Below are positions 22,499 to 33,607 of a stretch of DNA of 64,000 bases, in pieces. The notes beneath the pieces were generated by a model. It was not told the DNA's origin. It worked only from the letters and a program-made list of their open reading frames with translations, and searched no databases. The DNA is from Sorghum bicolor (taxonomy: Eukaryota; Streptophyta; Magnoliopsida; Poales; Poaceae). The translations under genes and the position numbers were made by a program. The stretch is taken from assembly GCF_000003195.3 (NCBI RefSeq), contig NC_012875.2, forward strand, positions 20,305,977-20,369,976, given 5' to 3'. Position 1 is the stretch's first letter. Every line of letters starts with the position of its first letter.

Positions 22499-23239
22499 CA
22501 CACGTAATCTACTAGTTCCATTAGGTGCGTCCAAATTGATTTCTTAACATATGGTACGTGCCATGCAAATTGTGCAACTATCTTGCATCAAGATTAGCAC
22601 TATATCTGAACAGACCAAATCAAGCCTCCACTTGAGCCTCTTCAACTACCAGTACCATCGGATGCGTCTAAAATGGTCTCTTAGCCTATGGTGCATTAGG
22701 CGTAAACCGTGCACATATCTTCTACCAAAACTAACACTATCTCTAAACAATCCGAAGCAAGATTCCATATGACACACATCATCAAGGAGTTATATCTGGT
22801 GTGTCCTAATTGATTTCTGACCAAATCGTATGTTCCATGCAAATCGTGCACCTATCTTGCATCAAGATCAGCACTAACTCTAAACAGACCGAACCGAGCC
22901 TCCACTTAAGCCTCTTCACCTAGGAGTACCAATAGGTGCTTCCAAAATGGTTTCTTAAACTTTGGTGCATTAGGCGCAAACCGTGCACATATCTTGCAGC
23001 GAAACTAATACTGTCTCTAAGCACACCAAAGCGAGATTCCATATGACACACGTCATGAAGGAGTTCTATCAGGTGTGTCCAAATTAATTTCTAAGCATAT
23101 GGTACGTTCCATGCATACCGTGCATCTAACTTGCATCAAGATTAGCACTATCTCCAAACAGATCAAACCGAGCTTCCACTTGACCCTCTTCACCGAAGTA
23201 CCAAAAGGTACTTCCAAAATAGTTCTTAGACTATGGTGC
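22499..23239. repeat. Centromere-type satellite, block 1 (about 5.4 monomers)
   Basis: Alternating A and B monomers of about 137 bp. A-type monomers contain CATCAAGATTAGCACTATCT; B-type contain GGTGCATTAGGCGCAAACC. Diagnostic variants in order: A2, B2, an A3/A4 hybrid (about 22790-22925, marking loss of two monomers), B4, A5 and the start of B5. The block ends at the insertion point of the next element, whose TSD GGTGC is 23235-23239. Confidence 0.9.
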
Positions 23240-23540
23240 TGTAGCACCCGGTTTGAAGAACAAAACCAGGTTCACACCATATGTGAGCCCAGGAAGTCAA
23301 ATCTCATATATAGCCACAAATAGGGGTAATATCAATAGACAATGCTTATATATAATGAACTTAGTATAAAAGATATAACCTTAGATAGCAAACAGCGGAA
23401 AGACACTCCGTTCTTCAGGCGAAAGCTCCAAATCCACAGGGACAACTGACTGGTTGAGCACAAGCCTAAACTCTTCTCCAAACTTGCAATCTGGTACCCA
23501 TCCGAGATTTTTATCCAAATAAAATGTAAAGGCAAGCGTA

Positions 23541-23555
23541 AGTACATCTCGTACT
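23541..23555. promoter_or_regulatory. Short palindrome in the LTR
   Basis: AGTAC, 5-base loop, GTACT; the right LTR copy is at 30910-30924. It resembles the longer CTGAGTAC/GTACTCAG palindrome of the LARD-like and Tekay-type LTRs and lies at a comparable position, about 300 bp from the LTR 3' end. Confidence 0.4.
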
Positions 23556-25129
23556 CAGCAAGAATAACATAGGGTTCATGAGGCTCAAAGGCTAGACACT
23601 AGTTGAACTGCACGTAGCTTTTAGTTGTCACAATTTTAGCATAAGAGTAGCATCAAGTTGTCAAGTTCCATAGTGAACTCATGATCAAGTAAAGTGAATA
23701 AAAAATAGCATAAACAACATATTATCAATAACACCATTAATGATTTGCCATTAGTGATCATTTATTCTGTATTGGTCCAAGGCCGCTCGTGACCGTGAGC
23801 ACGGCTGATATATCAGTTTTACACTCTGCAGAGGTTGTACACTTTCACTGTGAGTCGTGATTTACCCTTTCGCCCGAGGTCACGAGTCTCTTAACCCCCT
23901 TCCTAGGGAGGTCGGTAGGGTTCACTATGAAGCCTTTCAAAGGTTTGTCTAACAAGTTAGGGCCGCTTGGTTTCATTAGTCAGTCCATGTGATTCACCCG
24001 CAGGAATCCACGGTCTGCTATTCCCCATTTGCGCCACACGGGTAACCTCTAACAAGCTAGAAAAGGTCCCCATACTGAGCTAAAGCCAGAGCCATGTAGC
24101 CCTCACAGTTGTACTGTATGTCCCGGATGGTCAGATACAGATAAGTCCTTATGGAGAGAAACTAGAGCACCATAAGATAGCCCAATGCTCCAGCCCTCTT
24201 TTCCAAAGTTGCTAAAATGTCATCTTTTAATGTTTATTGCATATTCCATTAATCAAATTACAAGATCATGGTTTAGTGGAGCACTAGCATAAGCTACCCA
24301 ATGCAAAATCATAGGTGACAAGGTATAAGATCAATACTAGGAAATCCTTAGCAAAGAGACACATGCAATATGAATTGTGTGATTAAAGTTATTAGGAAAC
24401 AAGGATGATCCCATGCTATACTTGCCTTAAAACTCAGATCCTTCTTTTAGTTCCAAACTTTCCACAAACTGCTTCTTGATCACCACGTAAAAGCTCACCG
24501 ACTAAACTCTGTCATCACATCAACAACAATCATCCAGAGGCAAACATACAAAGCAAACAAACCTATAATTAGAACAATACACCAACAGTAGAAAATAAAG
24601 ATGAAAAGTTTATCAAACAAATCTACATCGCACTACGATCACACAGACGTAAAGATCACGAAAATCGGAGCTATAACGAAGAAGTTTTGATTTAAATAAG
24701 ATTTCCTTTAATAAAATAATAGATTAAATCTAAGTTCAGATTTAAAAAGTTGGAAGCATGTATAACAGAGCTACTAATCTATAGATTACACAAAAACAAA
24801 TCTAACGAAATGTGAACGGATCAAAACAGAGTTAAAACGAAGAATATATGAATTTTCTAAGATTTTCTTTAGAAAAACAATTAATTAATTTGAGTCACGG
24901 AATGAAAAAGTTTCAAACTGAGAAAATAGTGTTACTAACATGTAGATCTTTTGAATACAAAACCAACACAATTTGAACGAGTCAAAACGGAATTAAGATG
25001 AATATTTTATGAATAAAACAAATCCAGTGGCAATTTGGTAATTTGCTGAAAATGTATTTTTGAATAAAACCAGCACGGAGTACGTTTTTAAACTGTGAAA
25101 GCGTAATTTCCAGGTGTGTTTTGGACGGT

Positions 25130-25990
25130 GGGTTAGATCTTTAAAAAGTAGGGGGGCTATTTTGCAAAACGTGCGGCCGAAACGGTATCTTCCATCTGGA
25201 ACCGTTGGATCGGGGATGGACGACTGGAATTAGATTAGAGAGGGGAGGGGGAGGTTGGCCGGCCGGAGCTAGGGACGGCGGCGCCATGGCCGAGATGACC
25301 GTAGTGGTTCAAACTGGCGACACAGAGCAGTAGAGCGCAATCTAAAAGCACGGGGTCGCTCAGGAGCTCAGTGCGCACTCACGTGAGGCAAAAATCGGGG
25401 CGGAGCGAAGCCGGCTAGCGCTCCCGACGGCGAGAGGCGGACGGCGGCCCTGCAGGGAATCCGGTGAGGGTTAGCTACGTGTAGAAAGCACGAAAACGCG
25501 AAACGAGAGCTTTGGCGACTTCGCAAGAGAGAAACGAGGCTTGACCCGGAGCACACGGGGGAAAAAACACGACGCAACAGAGAATTGAGCTCAGCGTGGA
25601 TCTTGGCGGCGCTGCGGCTTGGCTAGGGCTGGGAATCGCGCTAAGATTGGGGGTAGCGGGTTGCGGCGGAGCGGAGGCCGCTATTTAAAGCCTCCTCGGC
25701 GTGCGAGGCAAGCCAGCCGCAGGGATCGCGCGTGGCCGGTGCGAAATCTCCACCGATTCCAGCTCGGTTACGAGGTGGGAGATGGATCCGACAGGTGGGC
25801 CCCACCTGGCAGTGACACGGGGCGTGGGCTAGCTCTGTCAGCGACCGCAGCGAAGAGGAGGGCGAGCGGCTCGCTGGGCTGCTCAGCATGGGCCGGGAGC
25901 TGGGCCGCGTAGAGAAGAAATAAGGAATGGGGGGAAAAAGAAAGCAGGCTGCGGGGGAAGGGGGGAACTGGGCCGAGCCCAAGAGCAGCG
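25130..25990. other. GC-rich island in the LTR, possible promoter region
   Basis: A CpG-rich stretch 0.3-1.1 kb from the LTR 5' end on the minus strand, repeated at about 32450-33320. A TATA-like string (CTTTAAATA on the minus strand, 25682-25690; copy at 33011-33019) lies inside it and would direct minus-strand transcription. Frames such as 25619-25912 are by-products of GC richness and differ between the two LTR copies. Confidence 0.4.
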
Positions 25991-26277
25991 ATGGAGAGAG
26001 TAAAACCTTTTCCTTTTTATTTCCTATTTCTCTTTTCTTTTAAAACAAACCTATTTCAAAACATTTTCAAAACCAAATTTAAATCCCTTTTCAACTTTTA
26101 GCCAAAACCACTCATCACAATAAATCAAATGCAGAGGCATGCATGCTCAAACAAGTTGTTAACTCCTATGGTATATTTTAATAAAAATATTATTTTTACT
26201 ATGTTTTATGAGCAAAAAAATAAACAATTAAAACCATTTCCCCTATTTTGGAAAATTGCAAATTTTGGGGTGTTACA

Positions 26278-26316
26278 ATTCTACCCCCCTTAAAATGAAT
26301 CTCGTCCTCGAGATTC
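26278..26316 (-). promoter_or_regulatory. Polypurine tract and adjoining stem-loop
   Basis: The minus strand carries TCATTTTAAGGGGGGTAG (26281-26298), three bases before the LTR start. It overlaps by two bases a perfect stem GAATCTCG (26297-26304) / CGAGATTC (26309-26316) with loop TCCT. The same stem with a 3-base loop abuts the purine tract of the LARD-like and Tekay-type elements. Confidence 0.65.
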
Positions 26317-26324
26317 GTTGGGTG

Positions 26325-26950
26325 CTTACTCCAACCTAGGTGGGTATGCTTTTCTTAGATCCTCTTCTCTATTACAAACAGCCTCCTCTTCGGTGCACTG
26401 ATTCCACTAGACTTTGTACATCCTGACAATCCAACTCCCGGTAACCCTTTCTGTTGTTTCCAACATTCTTACCAGGTACTCTTGGTATGTGAAATCTGAT
26501 TTAACAGTCAGTTCTTCTAACGACATCTGCTCTTATGGCACATGCAAGTACTTCTTAAGTTGAGGCACATGGAAGACATCATATACTCCTTCTGAACTTT
26601 CAGGTAGCTCTATTTGGTAAGCCACTTCGTTCCATATTTCTTACATCTTGAAAGGCTCGACATATCTTGGTGCTAACTTTCCTTTCATATTGAACCTCCA
26701 CACACTTCTCTTAGGTGACATCTCCAAATAACGTAGTTTCCCCCTTCAGATCTAATTCTCTTCTCAGATGTCAACATAACTCTTATGTCGAGACTGTGCC
26801 ACCCTCAAATTATCTCTGATCATTCTCAATTGCTGCTCTGCATCACTTAGAATCTCTAGCCCAACACTTGTGTTCTCCCGTTTGATTCCAAATCAACAGG
26901 GTTCTACACTTACATCCATACAAGCTTTCAAAAGGCTCCCACTCAAGGCT
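26325..26950 (-). pseudogene. Relic of Gypsy integrase C-terminus and chromodomain
   Basis: Translated on the minus strand with frame changes, three pieces match the pol C-terminus of the Tekay-type element at 39356-40270. Near 26880-26950 is a Glu-Pro-Phe-Glu-Ser-Leu-Tyr-Gly stretch like the integrase segment after the catalytic core. Near 26660-26720 is Gly-Lys-Leu-Ala-Pro-Arg-Tyr-Val, and near 26560-26590 Val-Phe-His-Val-Pro-Gln-Leu-Lys-Lys. Near 26330-26450 is a chromodomain-like end with Tyr-Lys-Val, a TAG stop and a Glu-Glu-Glu-Ala run. Stops and frameshifts rule out function. It shows the element descends from a chromodomain Gypsy. Confidence 0.75.
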
Positions 26951-29655
26951 CTTCTACTAACTGGTGTTCTAAGAAAACTTTGCAGACGGTGAACTCTTTG
27001 TACCATACTGCAATACACAAGCTCTCCATACATCCTACAAATTCTGATTAGTTCTTTTAATCTGCGTAATAGATTTGATCAGAAACTATCTTCTTAGGGA
27101 CCCTTTGCAAACACACTACTTTTCTTAGCTATCTCTTTCAACTTCCCATCCTATAATTGATCCCTCATAATACCAATTTCATAACATTGATGACTATACT
27201 CAGGTTAAGTCGCTCCACTCTTACACATAGCTTCTGAGTCTTCTAACTTAACTCTTAATTAATCTTGCAGTCCCTCTTGTTCCCAAGTGAGTAATTAGTA
27301 GAGCTCATTTGACAGTACTAGTGACATCACTCCAGTTCAACACTCAACTCCTCAAACCTTGGTGTTATTTGAACTCCTCTAGCACACTCTTTATGCTCTG
27401 AGCATTCACAAAAAAATTTTCTCCTTCAAGTGATAGCATTTTTCCCAGTCATAACTCTTGATTCACTCAAATCCATCGACAATGTGACCAGCTCAAATCC
27501 AACTTCCTAAAGATGCCCTTTAGATTCTTACGTTCTACACAGATATCACTCCTTAGACCCAAGAAGGCAGTATCTCCATGCTCCACTATGGATACCTCCA
27601 CATCACACGTCAGTTAATCCAACCCACTTAGTTGACTTATGCACAAGCCACTACTTTTCTTGTATGGAGCACATCTAAGATCTCGATGGAATAGAAGAAC
27701 TCTATTTGACAATCTTCATAACACTTTCAGTGAACCACTGATAGAATCTTATCATTCCAAGTCAATCTCTTAGTCACTCCTATGTCAAGATCACACTGGC
27801 TCTAGCAAACCTATCATAGCCTCTTGCCATATCTATAAAACTCTGAGTCTCCTTCACTTTCCTTTGGTGGTTTCCAACTCTTGTATCTTTAACTGTCTTA
27901 AGTCCGTCATTAAAGATGACATATCCTAGACGACAACTAGAACATACTGGTCGTGCTCTCTTTAGCAATAAAGCCTTTTGAGTCTCCGTAGAATCAATAG
28001 TAGATGTAGCTTATCCACTTCCTAAGTTGTCAAGTGACCAATTTCACTAACTTGAGCCAGGATAGATGATTATAACCATGGGATACCTTCAGTGACAACT
28101 TCTCTCTTCATGATAAATTGAAAGGGCATTAACCAATAATGTCAAGGTACTACCCCCCTTAAAATGAGATAGGTCGGGGGACAGTATGGACTAGCTCTCA
28201 TATTCTGTTTAGATGCTACACATCATATAGTCTTTCAAATTCACTGTACCAAGTCTCATGGTCTGGAGTTGGTTCTATCACTAAGTTCCAACTATTGGTA
28301 CCTCTATCATAGTTGAATTGCTTTGCTCTCGCCTCCCATGTATAACTTCGTACACTTTGGTGTCACCTGATTCTCATAAGCACCACTTCCAAGCTATGAG
28401 TACTGGCAATGACCTATATCTCCATCCATATTAGCACACTTCAATGGAACTATTTCTTGCATCAAAACCCAAATTTACCAAACACTTGAGGTCCTTATCG
28501 ATGATCCAACATTAACCGATACTTCTTCTTGTACCTCCTTTGATAAGACTACCCCCCTTAGTAAAGGTAACTAGGGGTTTAAATGGGTAGTTTAGTCCAC
28601 CTCTCAAGTGTGTTTCTTATCATAAGATCTTCTACTACCGAGGAGAAACTTATGTGCACTGATGTGTACAAGAAATCTGAATTTCCTCACAACACGAGAA
28701 ACACCAGCGCAGTAAAAAAGACATAAATCCTTTTTTGTTAATCCAATAAGGTCTTAGCTTATACTGTTAGAAACCTTATCAAAATCCCTACAACTTTCAT
28801 GTAGAAGGCTTCCTTAGTTTCTGTCTTTAAACCCAGGTAAAATAGCCCAACATGATATCCATCCCAACAATGTCTCAGCATCGATACAGCAACTTACAGA
28901 AGTCATATCTCGAGCTACTTAGATCATACAGGGACGAGTCTTACATGGTTAAAAAGCTTATGAAGTCCTCCACATCTTCTGTATATCACACTTTTCCAGA
29001 TTCTGATGCTAAGTTGGCTGAAAAGTAGGAGCTAACTAGAACTGTCCAGATTTTGAACTGTGCAGCAACAGCAAATTGTAGGTGTCATAACTCAAGTTCT
29101 GTTAATCCGATAAAGTTGCAGTTTGCATCGTTGGAAAGCTTATCAAATTATCTACAACTTTATTATAGAACCTTTTCCCAAATTCCGGAGTTACTTTTGT
29201 CTAAATCGGTAGACAGCTAAACTGGTCCAGATTCCTGACAGCTCCGCGGTACCAACTTGTGATTTTTGTAATTCCCAAACCACAACAGCTATGTGGGTGA
29301 TTCTTGAGGTCGGAGAAGGATCTTGAAGTCTACTATTACCCAGAATTTTCACAACATTTTATGGTCCTCCAAGAATAGGGATTTTGAACTAAAGAAGATA
29401 AGTTGCCCCCTAAAAGACAGGACAGAGAAACAAGAGAAACTAAAACCCATATATTTATTCAACTAATCCTTATACCTTAGACCTATAAACTAAATGAAAT
29501 TGTGGAGAAACCCACAAGATCATTGCACTCATTACAAAAATCCAACTCAAACATAAGCACTAAAACAAACCAACCAAACATTAAAGGTTCACAAAGCACA
29601 CATATAAGTCTAAACTAAACTTTTGCTACTAACGTTTATTACAAAAGGGGACTTC
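26951..29655 (-). other. Non-coding interior of the GGTGC-flanked element
   Basis: About 2.7 kb with no frame over about 65 codons and no recognisable pol motif. It may hold unrecognisable pol remains near 26950-27200. It contains two extra copies of the purine-tract core (28150-28167 and 28549-28560) and, at about 28700-29350, modules of the GGAAAGCTTATNAAATT type that also occur in the LTRs of the other Gypsy elements. Confidence 0.6.
28150..28167 (-). repeat. Internal copy of the polypurine tract
   Basis: Eighteen bases (minus: TCATTTTAAGGGGGGTAG) identical to the terminal tract at 26281-26298 but 1.87 kb inside the element. A shorter copy (12 bases) is at 28549-28560. It could be a central purine tract giving a second priming site, or a relic of rearrangement; no LTR start follows it. 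Confidence 0.55.
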
Positions 29656-30414
29656 CTACTTCTTAAACACGGTGTGACTGCAGCGGCATCCAGGGTAGCA
29701 TCTCTTGCGTGGAGTTAAGTGAGGTATGTCCTCCACCTCATTGATCTTAGGTAATCCACCACGACTTCTCCACTCATCAATCTCAGCAAGGGCTTCTTCA
29801 TAGTGTTGCCTTACTTCTGCCAATTCAAGTTGACTATCTTCTAGCTTTTGATGCATGACTTGGATAGTCAAAGCCATCTCCTTTAGTTGTTCATTCTGCT
29901 CCAAGTAGGGGTCAGCCATCACACATTGCAAAGTGCCTGGTGGACGACGAGGAAGATACTTTTGTTTGCCATTCTTCCTCTCTTCGTAGTGCTTTCCATG
30001 ATATGCCAGAAGAGCTTGATGGGCAGCATCAGATATGCTAGCATGCTTACTGAAACGGTCACTGAGAGACGAATGAATGGATTCCACCACACGTGAACCA
30101 GTAAACTCATTCCACCTTGTGATGTGTGCTTCTGTGCTCCAGTGGCTCTCATACTTGGGATGAGTCCACTTAGTGCACTTATATTCCACCTTGGCTTGCT
30201 GTTCAGGATAGTGATCTTGTAGTATACGCACAAGCCGAGGGTGAAAGAAAACTTCACCACTAAAGGATGTGGTAACATACTCCTTTCGCCAACAAATATG
30301 TCTTGATGGGACAGGGCGAGCTTCTTCATACTCTGGTTCCGTTAAGCCATAGAAACCCCGAGTTAAGCATGGTCTTCCAGAGTTGCTGCGAGCAATCTTT
30401 TCGTTACGAACCAT
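29656..30414 (-). CDS. Intact 252-aa ORF of unknown function in gag position
   Basis: An uninterrupted minus-strand frame whose Met (30414) lies about 180 bp after the primer binding site, where gag normally starts. Nothing matches Gag, a CCHC knuckle, protease or RT. Residues about 1-110 are mixed with many aromatic and basic residues. A Ser/Ala/His-rich part follows at about 110-140. From about 168 to 215 there is a strongly charged heptad-like stretch rich in Glu, Gln and Leu, very likely a coiled coil. The C-terminus has Cys-Tyr-Pro-Gly-Cys-Arg-Cys. From memory, similar hypothetical proteins with a Ser-Asp-Ala-Ala-His-Gln-Ala-Leu core and a coiled coil are common in grass genomes, so this is probably a family carried by non-autonomous elements. 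A structural or packaging role is inference. That it stays open while the pol relic is ruined suggests recent or continuing selection. Confidence 0.65.
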   Translation of the reverse strand: MVRNEKIARSNSGRPCLTRGFYGLTEPEYEEARPVPSRHICWRKEYVTTSFSGEVFFHPRLVRILQDHYPEQQAKVEYKCTKWTHPKYESHWSTEAHITRWNEFTGSRVVESIHSSLSDRFSKHASISDAAHQALLAYHGKHYEERKNGKQKYLPRRPPGTLQCVMADPYLEQNEQLKEMALTIQVMHQKLEDSQLELAEVRQHYEEALAEIDEWRSRGGLPKINEVEDIPHLTPRKRCYPGCRCSHTVFKK

Positions 30415-30592
30415 CTATGGAATTAGACCAAGAGGGAGTTAGAATAGAAGCAATAATTTTACAACCGAATTAGGTGGCAAAAGCATAAGAATTTTAGCAA
30501 ATAGCAAGGGTGAGATAGTAAGCATGAATGTAGTGAAGCAAAGATGACTAAAATGACCATTACTAACTAGGCTTGCGTCCTACAGTCAGCAT

Positions 30593-30605
30593 TGCTCTGA
30601 TATCA
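30593..30605 (-). other. Primer binding site (tRNA-iMet type)
   Basis: Minus strand TGATATCAGAGCA, one base from the common plant PBS TGGTATCAGAGCA, three bases inside the 5' LTR that starts at 30609. Confidence 0.8.
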
Positions 30606-30608
30606 CTT

Positions 30609-33607
30609 TGTAGCACCCGGTTTTAAGAACAAAACCAGATTCACACCATATGTGAGCCCAGGAAGTCAAATCTCACATATAGCCACAAATAGGGGTAATA
30701 TCAATAGACAATGCTTATATATAACGAACTTAGTATAAAAGATATAACCTTAGATAGCAAACAGCGGAAAGACACTCCGTTCTTCAGGAGAAAGCTCCAA
30801 ATCCACATGGACAACTGACTGGTTGAGCACAAGCCTAAACTCTTCTCCAAACTTGCAATCTGGTACCCATCCGAGATTTTTATCCAAATAAAATGTAAAG
30901 GCAAGCGTAAGTACATCTCGTACTCAGCAAGAATAACATAGGGTTCATGAGGCTCAAAGGCTAGACACTAGTTGAACTGCACGTAGCTTTTAGTTGTCAC
31001 AATTTTAGCATAAGAGTAGCATCAAGTTGTCAAGTTCCATAGTGAACTCATGATCAAGTAAAGTGAATAAAAAATAGCATAAACAACATATTATCAATAA
31101 CACCATTAATGATTTGCCATTAGTGATCATTTATTCTGTATTGGTCCAAGGCCGCTCGTGACCGTGAGCACGGCTGATATATCAGTTTTACACTCTGCAG
31201 AGGTTGTACACTTTCACTGTGAGTCGTGATTTACCCTTTCGCCCGAGGTCACGAGTCTCTTAACCCCCTTCCTAGGGAGGTCGGCAGGGTTCACTATGAA
31301 GCCTTTCAAAGGTTCGTCTAACAAGTTAGGGCCGCTTGGTTTCATTAGTCAGTCCATGTGATTCACCCGCAGGAATCCACGGTCTGCTATTCCCCATTTG
31401 CGCCACATGGGTAACCTCTAACAAACTAGAAAAGGTCCTCATACTGAGCTAAAGCCAGAGCCATGTAGCCCTCACAGTTGTACTGTATGTCCCGGATGGT
31501 CAGATACAGATAAGTCCTTATGAAGAGAAACTAGAGCACCATAAGATAGCCCAATGCTCCAGCCCTCTTTTCCAAAGTTGCTAAAATGTCATCTTTTAAT
31601 GTTTATTGCATATTTCATTAATCAAATTACAAGATCATGGTTTAGTGGAGCACTAGCATAAGCTACCCAATGCAAAACCATAGGTGACAAGGTATAAGAT
31701 CAATACTAGGAAATCCTTAGCAAAGAGACACATGCAATATGAATTGTGTGATTAAAGTTATTAGGAAACAAGGATGATCCCATGCTATACTTTCCTTAAA
31801 CTCAGATCCTTCTTTTAGTTCCAAACTTTCCATAAACTGCTTCTTGATCACCACGTAAAAGCTCACCGACTAAACTCAGTCATCACATCAACAACAATCA
31901 TCCAGAGGCAAACATACAAAGCAAGCAAACCTATAATTGGAACAATACACCAATAGTAGAAAATAAAAATGAAAATTTTATAAAACAAATCTACATCGCA
32001 CTACGATCACACAGACGTAAAGATCACGAAAATCGGAGCTATAACGAAGAAGTTATGATTTAAATAAGATTTCCTTTAATAAAATAATAAAATAATAGAT
32101 TAAATCTAAGATCAGATTTAAAAAGTTGGAAGCATGTATAACAGAGCTATTAATCTATAGATTATGCAAAAACGAATCTAACGAAATTTGAACGGATCAA
32201 AACGTAGTTAAAACGAAGAATATATGAATTTTCTAAGATTTTCTTTAGAAAAACAATTAATTAATTTTGGTCATGGAATTAAAAAGTTTCAAACTGAGAA
32301 CGAGTCAAAATGGAATTAAGATGAATATTTTATGAATAAAACAAATCCAGTGGCAATTTGGTAATTTGCTGAAAACGTATTTTTTAATAAAACCAGCACG
32401 AAGTACGTTTTTATACTGTGAAAGCGTAATTTCCACATGCGTTTTGGAAGGCGGGTTAGATCTTTAAAAAGTAGGGGGGCTATTTTGCAAAATGTGCAGC
32501 CGAAACGGTATCTTCCATCTGGAACCGTTGGATCGGGGATGGACGGCTGGAATTAGATTAGAGAGGGGAGGGGGAGATTGGACGGCCGGTGCTGGGGAAA
32601 ATCGCGGCGGCGCCATGGCCGAGATAACCAGAGTGCTTCAAACTGGCGATACAGAGCAGTAGAGCGCAAACTAAAAGCACAGGGTCGCTCAGGAGGTCAG
32701 TGCGCACTCACCTGAGGCAAAAATCGGGGCGGAGCGATGCCGGCTAGTGCTCCCGACGCCGAGAGGCGGACGGCGGCCCTACAGGAAATCCGGCGAGGGT
32801 TAGCTACGTGTAGAAAGCACGAAAACGCGAAACGAGAGCTTCGACGACTTCGCAAGAGAGAAACGAGGCTCGGCCCGGAGCTCACGGGGGCAAAAACACG
32901 ACGCAACGGAGAATTGAGCTCGGCGTGGATCTTGGCGGCGCTGCGGCTTGGCTAGGGCTGGGAATCGCGCTAAGATTGGGGGTAGGGGGTTGCGGCGGAG
33001 CGGAGGCTGCTATTTAAAGCCTCCTCGGCGTGCGAGGCAAGCCAGCCGCGGGGATCGCGCGTGGCCGGTGCGAAATCTCCACCGAGTCCAGCTCGGTTAC
33101 GAGGTGGGAGATGGATCCGACAGGTGGGCCCCACCTGGGAGTGACACGGGGCGTGGGCCAGCTTTGTCAGCGACCGGAGCGGAGAGGAGGGCGCGCGGCT
33201 CGCTGGGCTGCTCAGCGTTGGCCGGGAGCTGGGCCGCGTAGAGAAGAAAGAAGGAAGGGGGAAAAAAGAAAGCAGGCCGCGGGGGGGGGGGGGGGAACTA
33301 GGCCGAGCCCAAGAGCAGCGATGGAGAGAGTAAAACCTTTTCCTTTTTATTTCCTGTTTCTCTTTTCTTTTAAAACAAACCTATTTCAAAACATTTTCAA
33401 AACCAAATTTAAATGCCTTTTCAACTTTTAGCCCAAACCACTCATCACAATAAATCAAATACACAGGCATGCATGCTCAAACAAGTTGTTAACTCCTATG
33501 GTATATTTAAATAAAAATATTATTTTTACTATGTTTAATGAGCACAAAAATACACAATTAAAACCATTTCCCCTATTTTGGAAAATTGCAAATTTTGGGG
33601 TGTTACA
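30609..33607 (-). repeat. 5' LTR of the GGTGC-flanked element (2999 bp)
   Basis: Runs TGTAGCACCC to GGGGTGTTACA on the plus strand. It differs from the left LTR by a 53-bp deletion near 32299, a small ATAAAATA duplication near 32090 and a 15-base G run at 33281-33295. GC island at about 32450-33320. No gene. Confidence 0.9.

Larger units (their letters stand above)
23240..26277 (-). repeat. 3' LTR of the GGTGC-flanked element (3038 bp)
   Basis: Matches 30609-33607. It contains a GC-rich island (about 25130-25990) that gives overlapping long frames on both strands, a small palindrome at 23541-23555 and an AT-rich middle. Relative to this copy the other LTR lacks 53 bp (here about 24920-24975) between GAA repeats. 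No gene. Confidence 0.9.
23240..33607 (-). mobile_element. Gypsy (chromodomain, Tekay-related) element with TSD GGTGC, non-autonomous
   Basis: LTRs at 23240-26277 and 30609-33607 run TGTAGCACCC...GGGGTGTTACA on the plus strand. The five bases before (23235-23239) and after (33608-33612) are both GGTGC, so the ends are exact. A tRNA-iMet-like primer site (30593-30605) and a purine tract (26278-26296) set the minus orientation. The interior keeps only a decayed end of integrase and chromodomain (26325-26950) beside the 3' LTR, and an intact 252-codon ORF of unknown function (29656-30414) beside the primer site. It cannot move without proteins from elsewhere. LTRs differ at about 12 sites in the first ~920 bp (about 1.3%) plus small indels. 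Confidence 0.9.

Noticed and set aside
25368..25982. Frames of 69-113 codons in the LTR of the third element (also 32697-33431)
   Set aside because: GC-rich LTR island with both strands open; Arg/Ala-rich with no motif, and the peptides change length between LTR copies.
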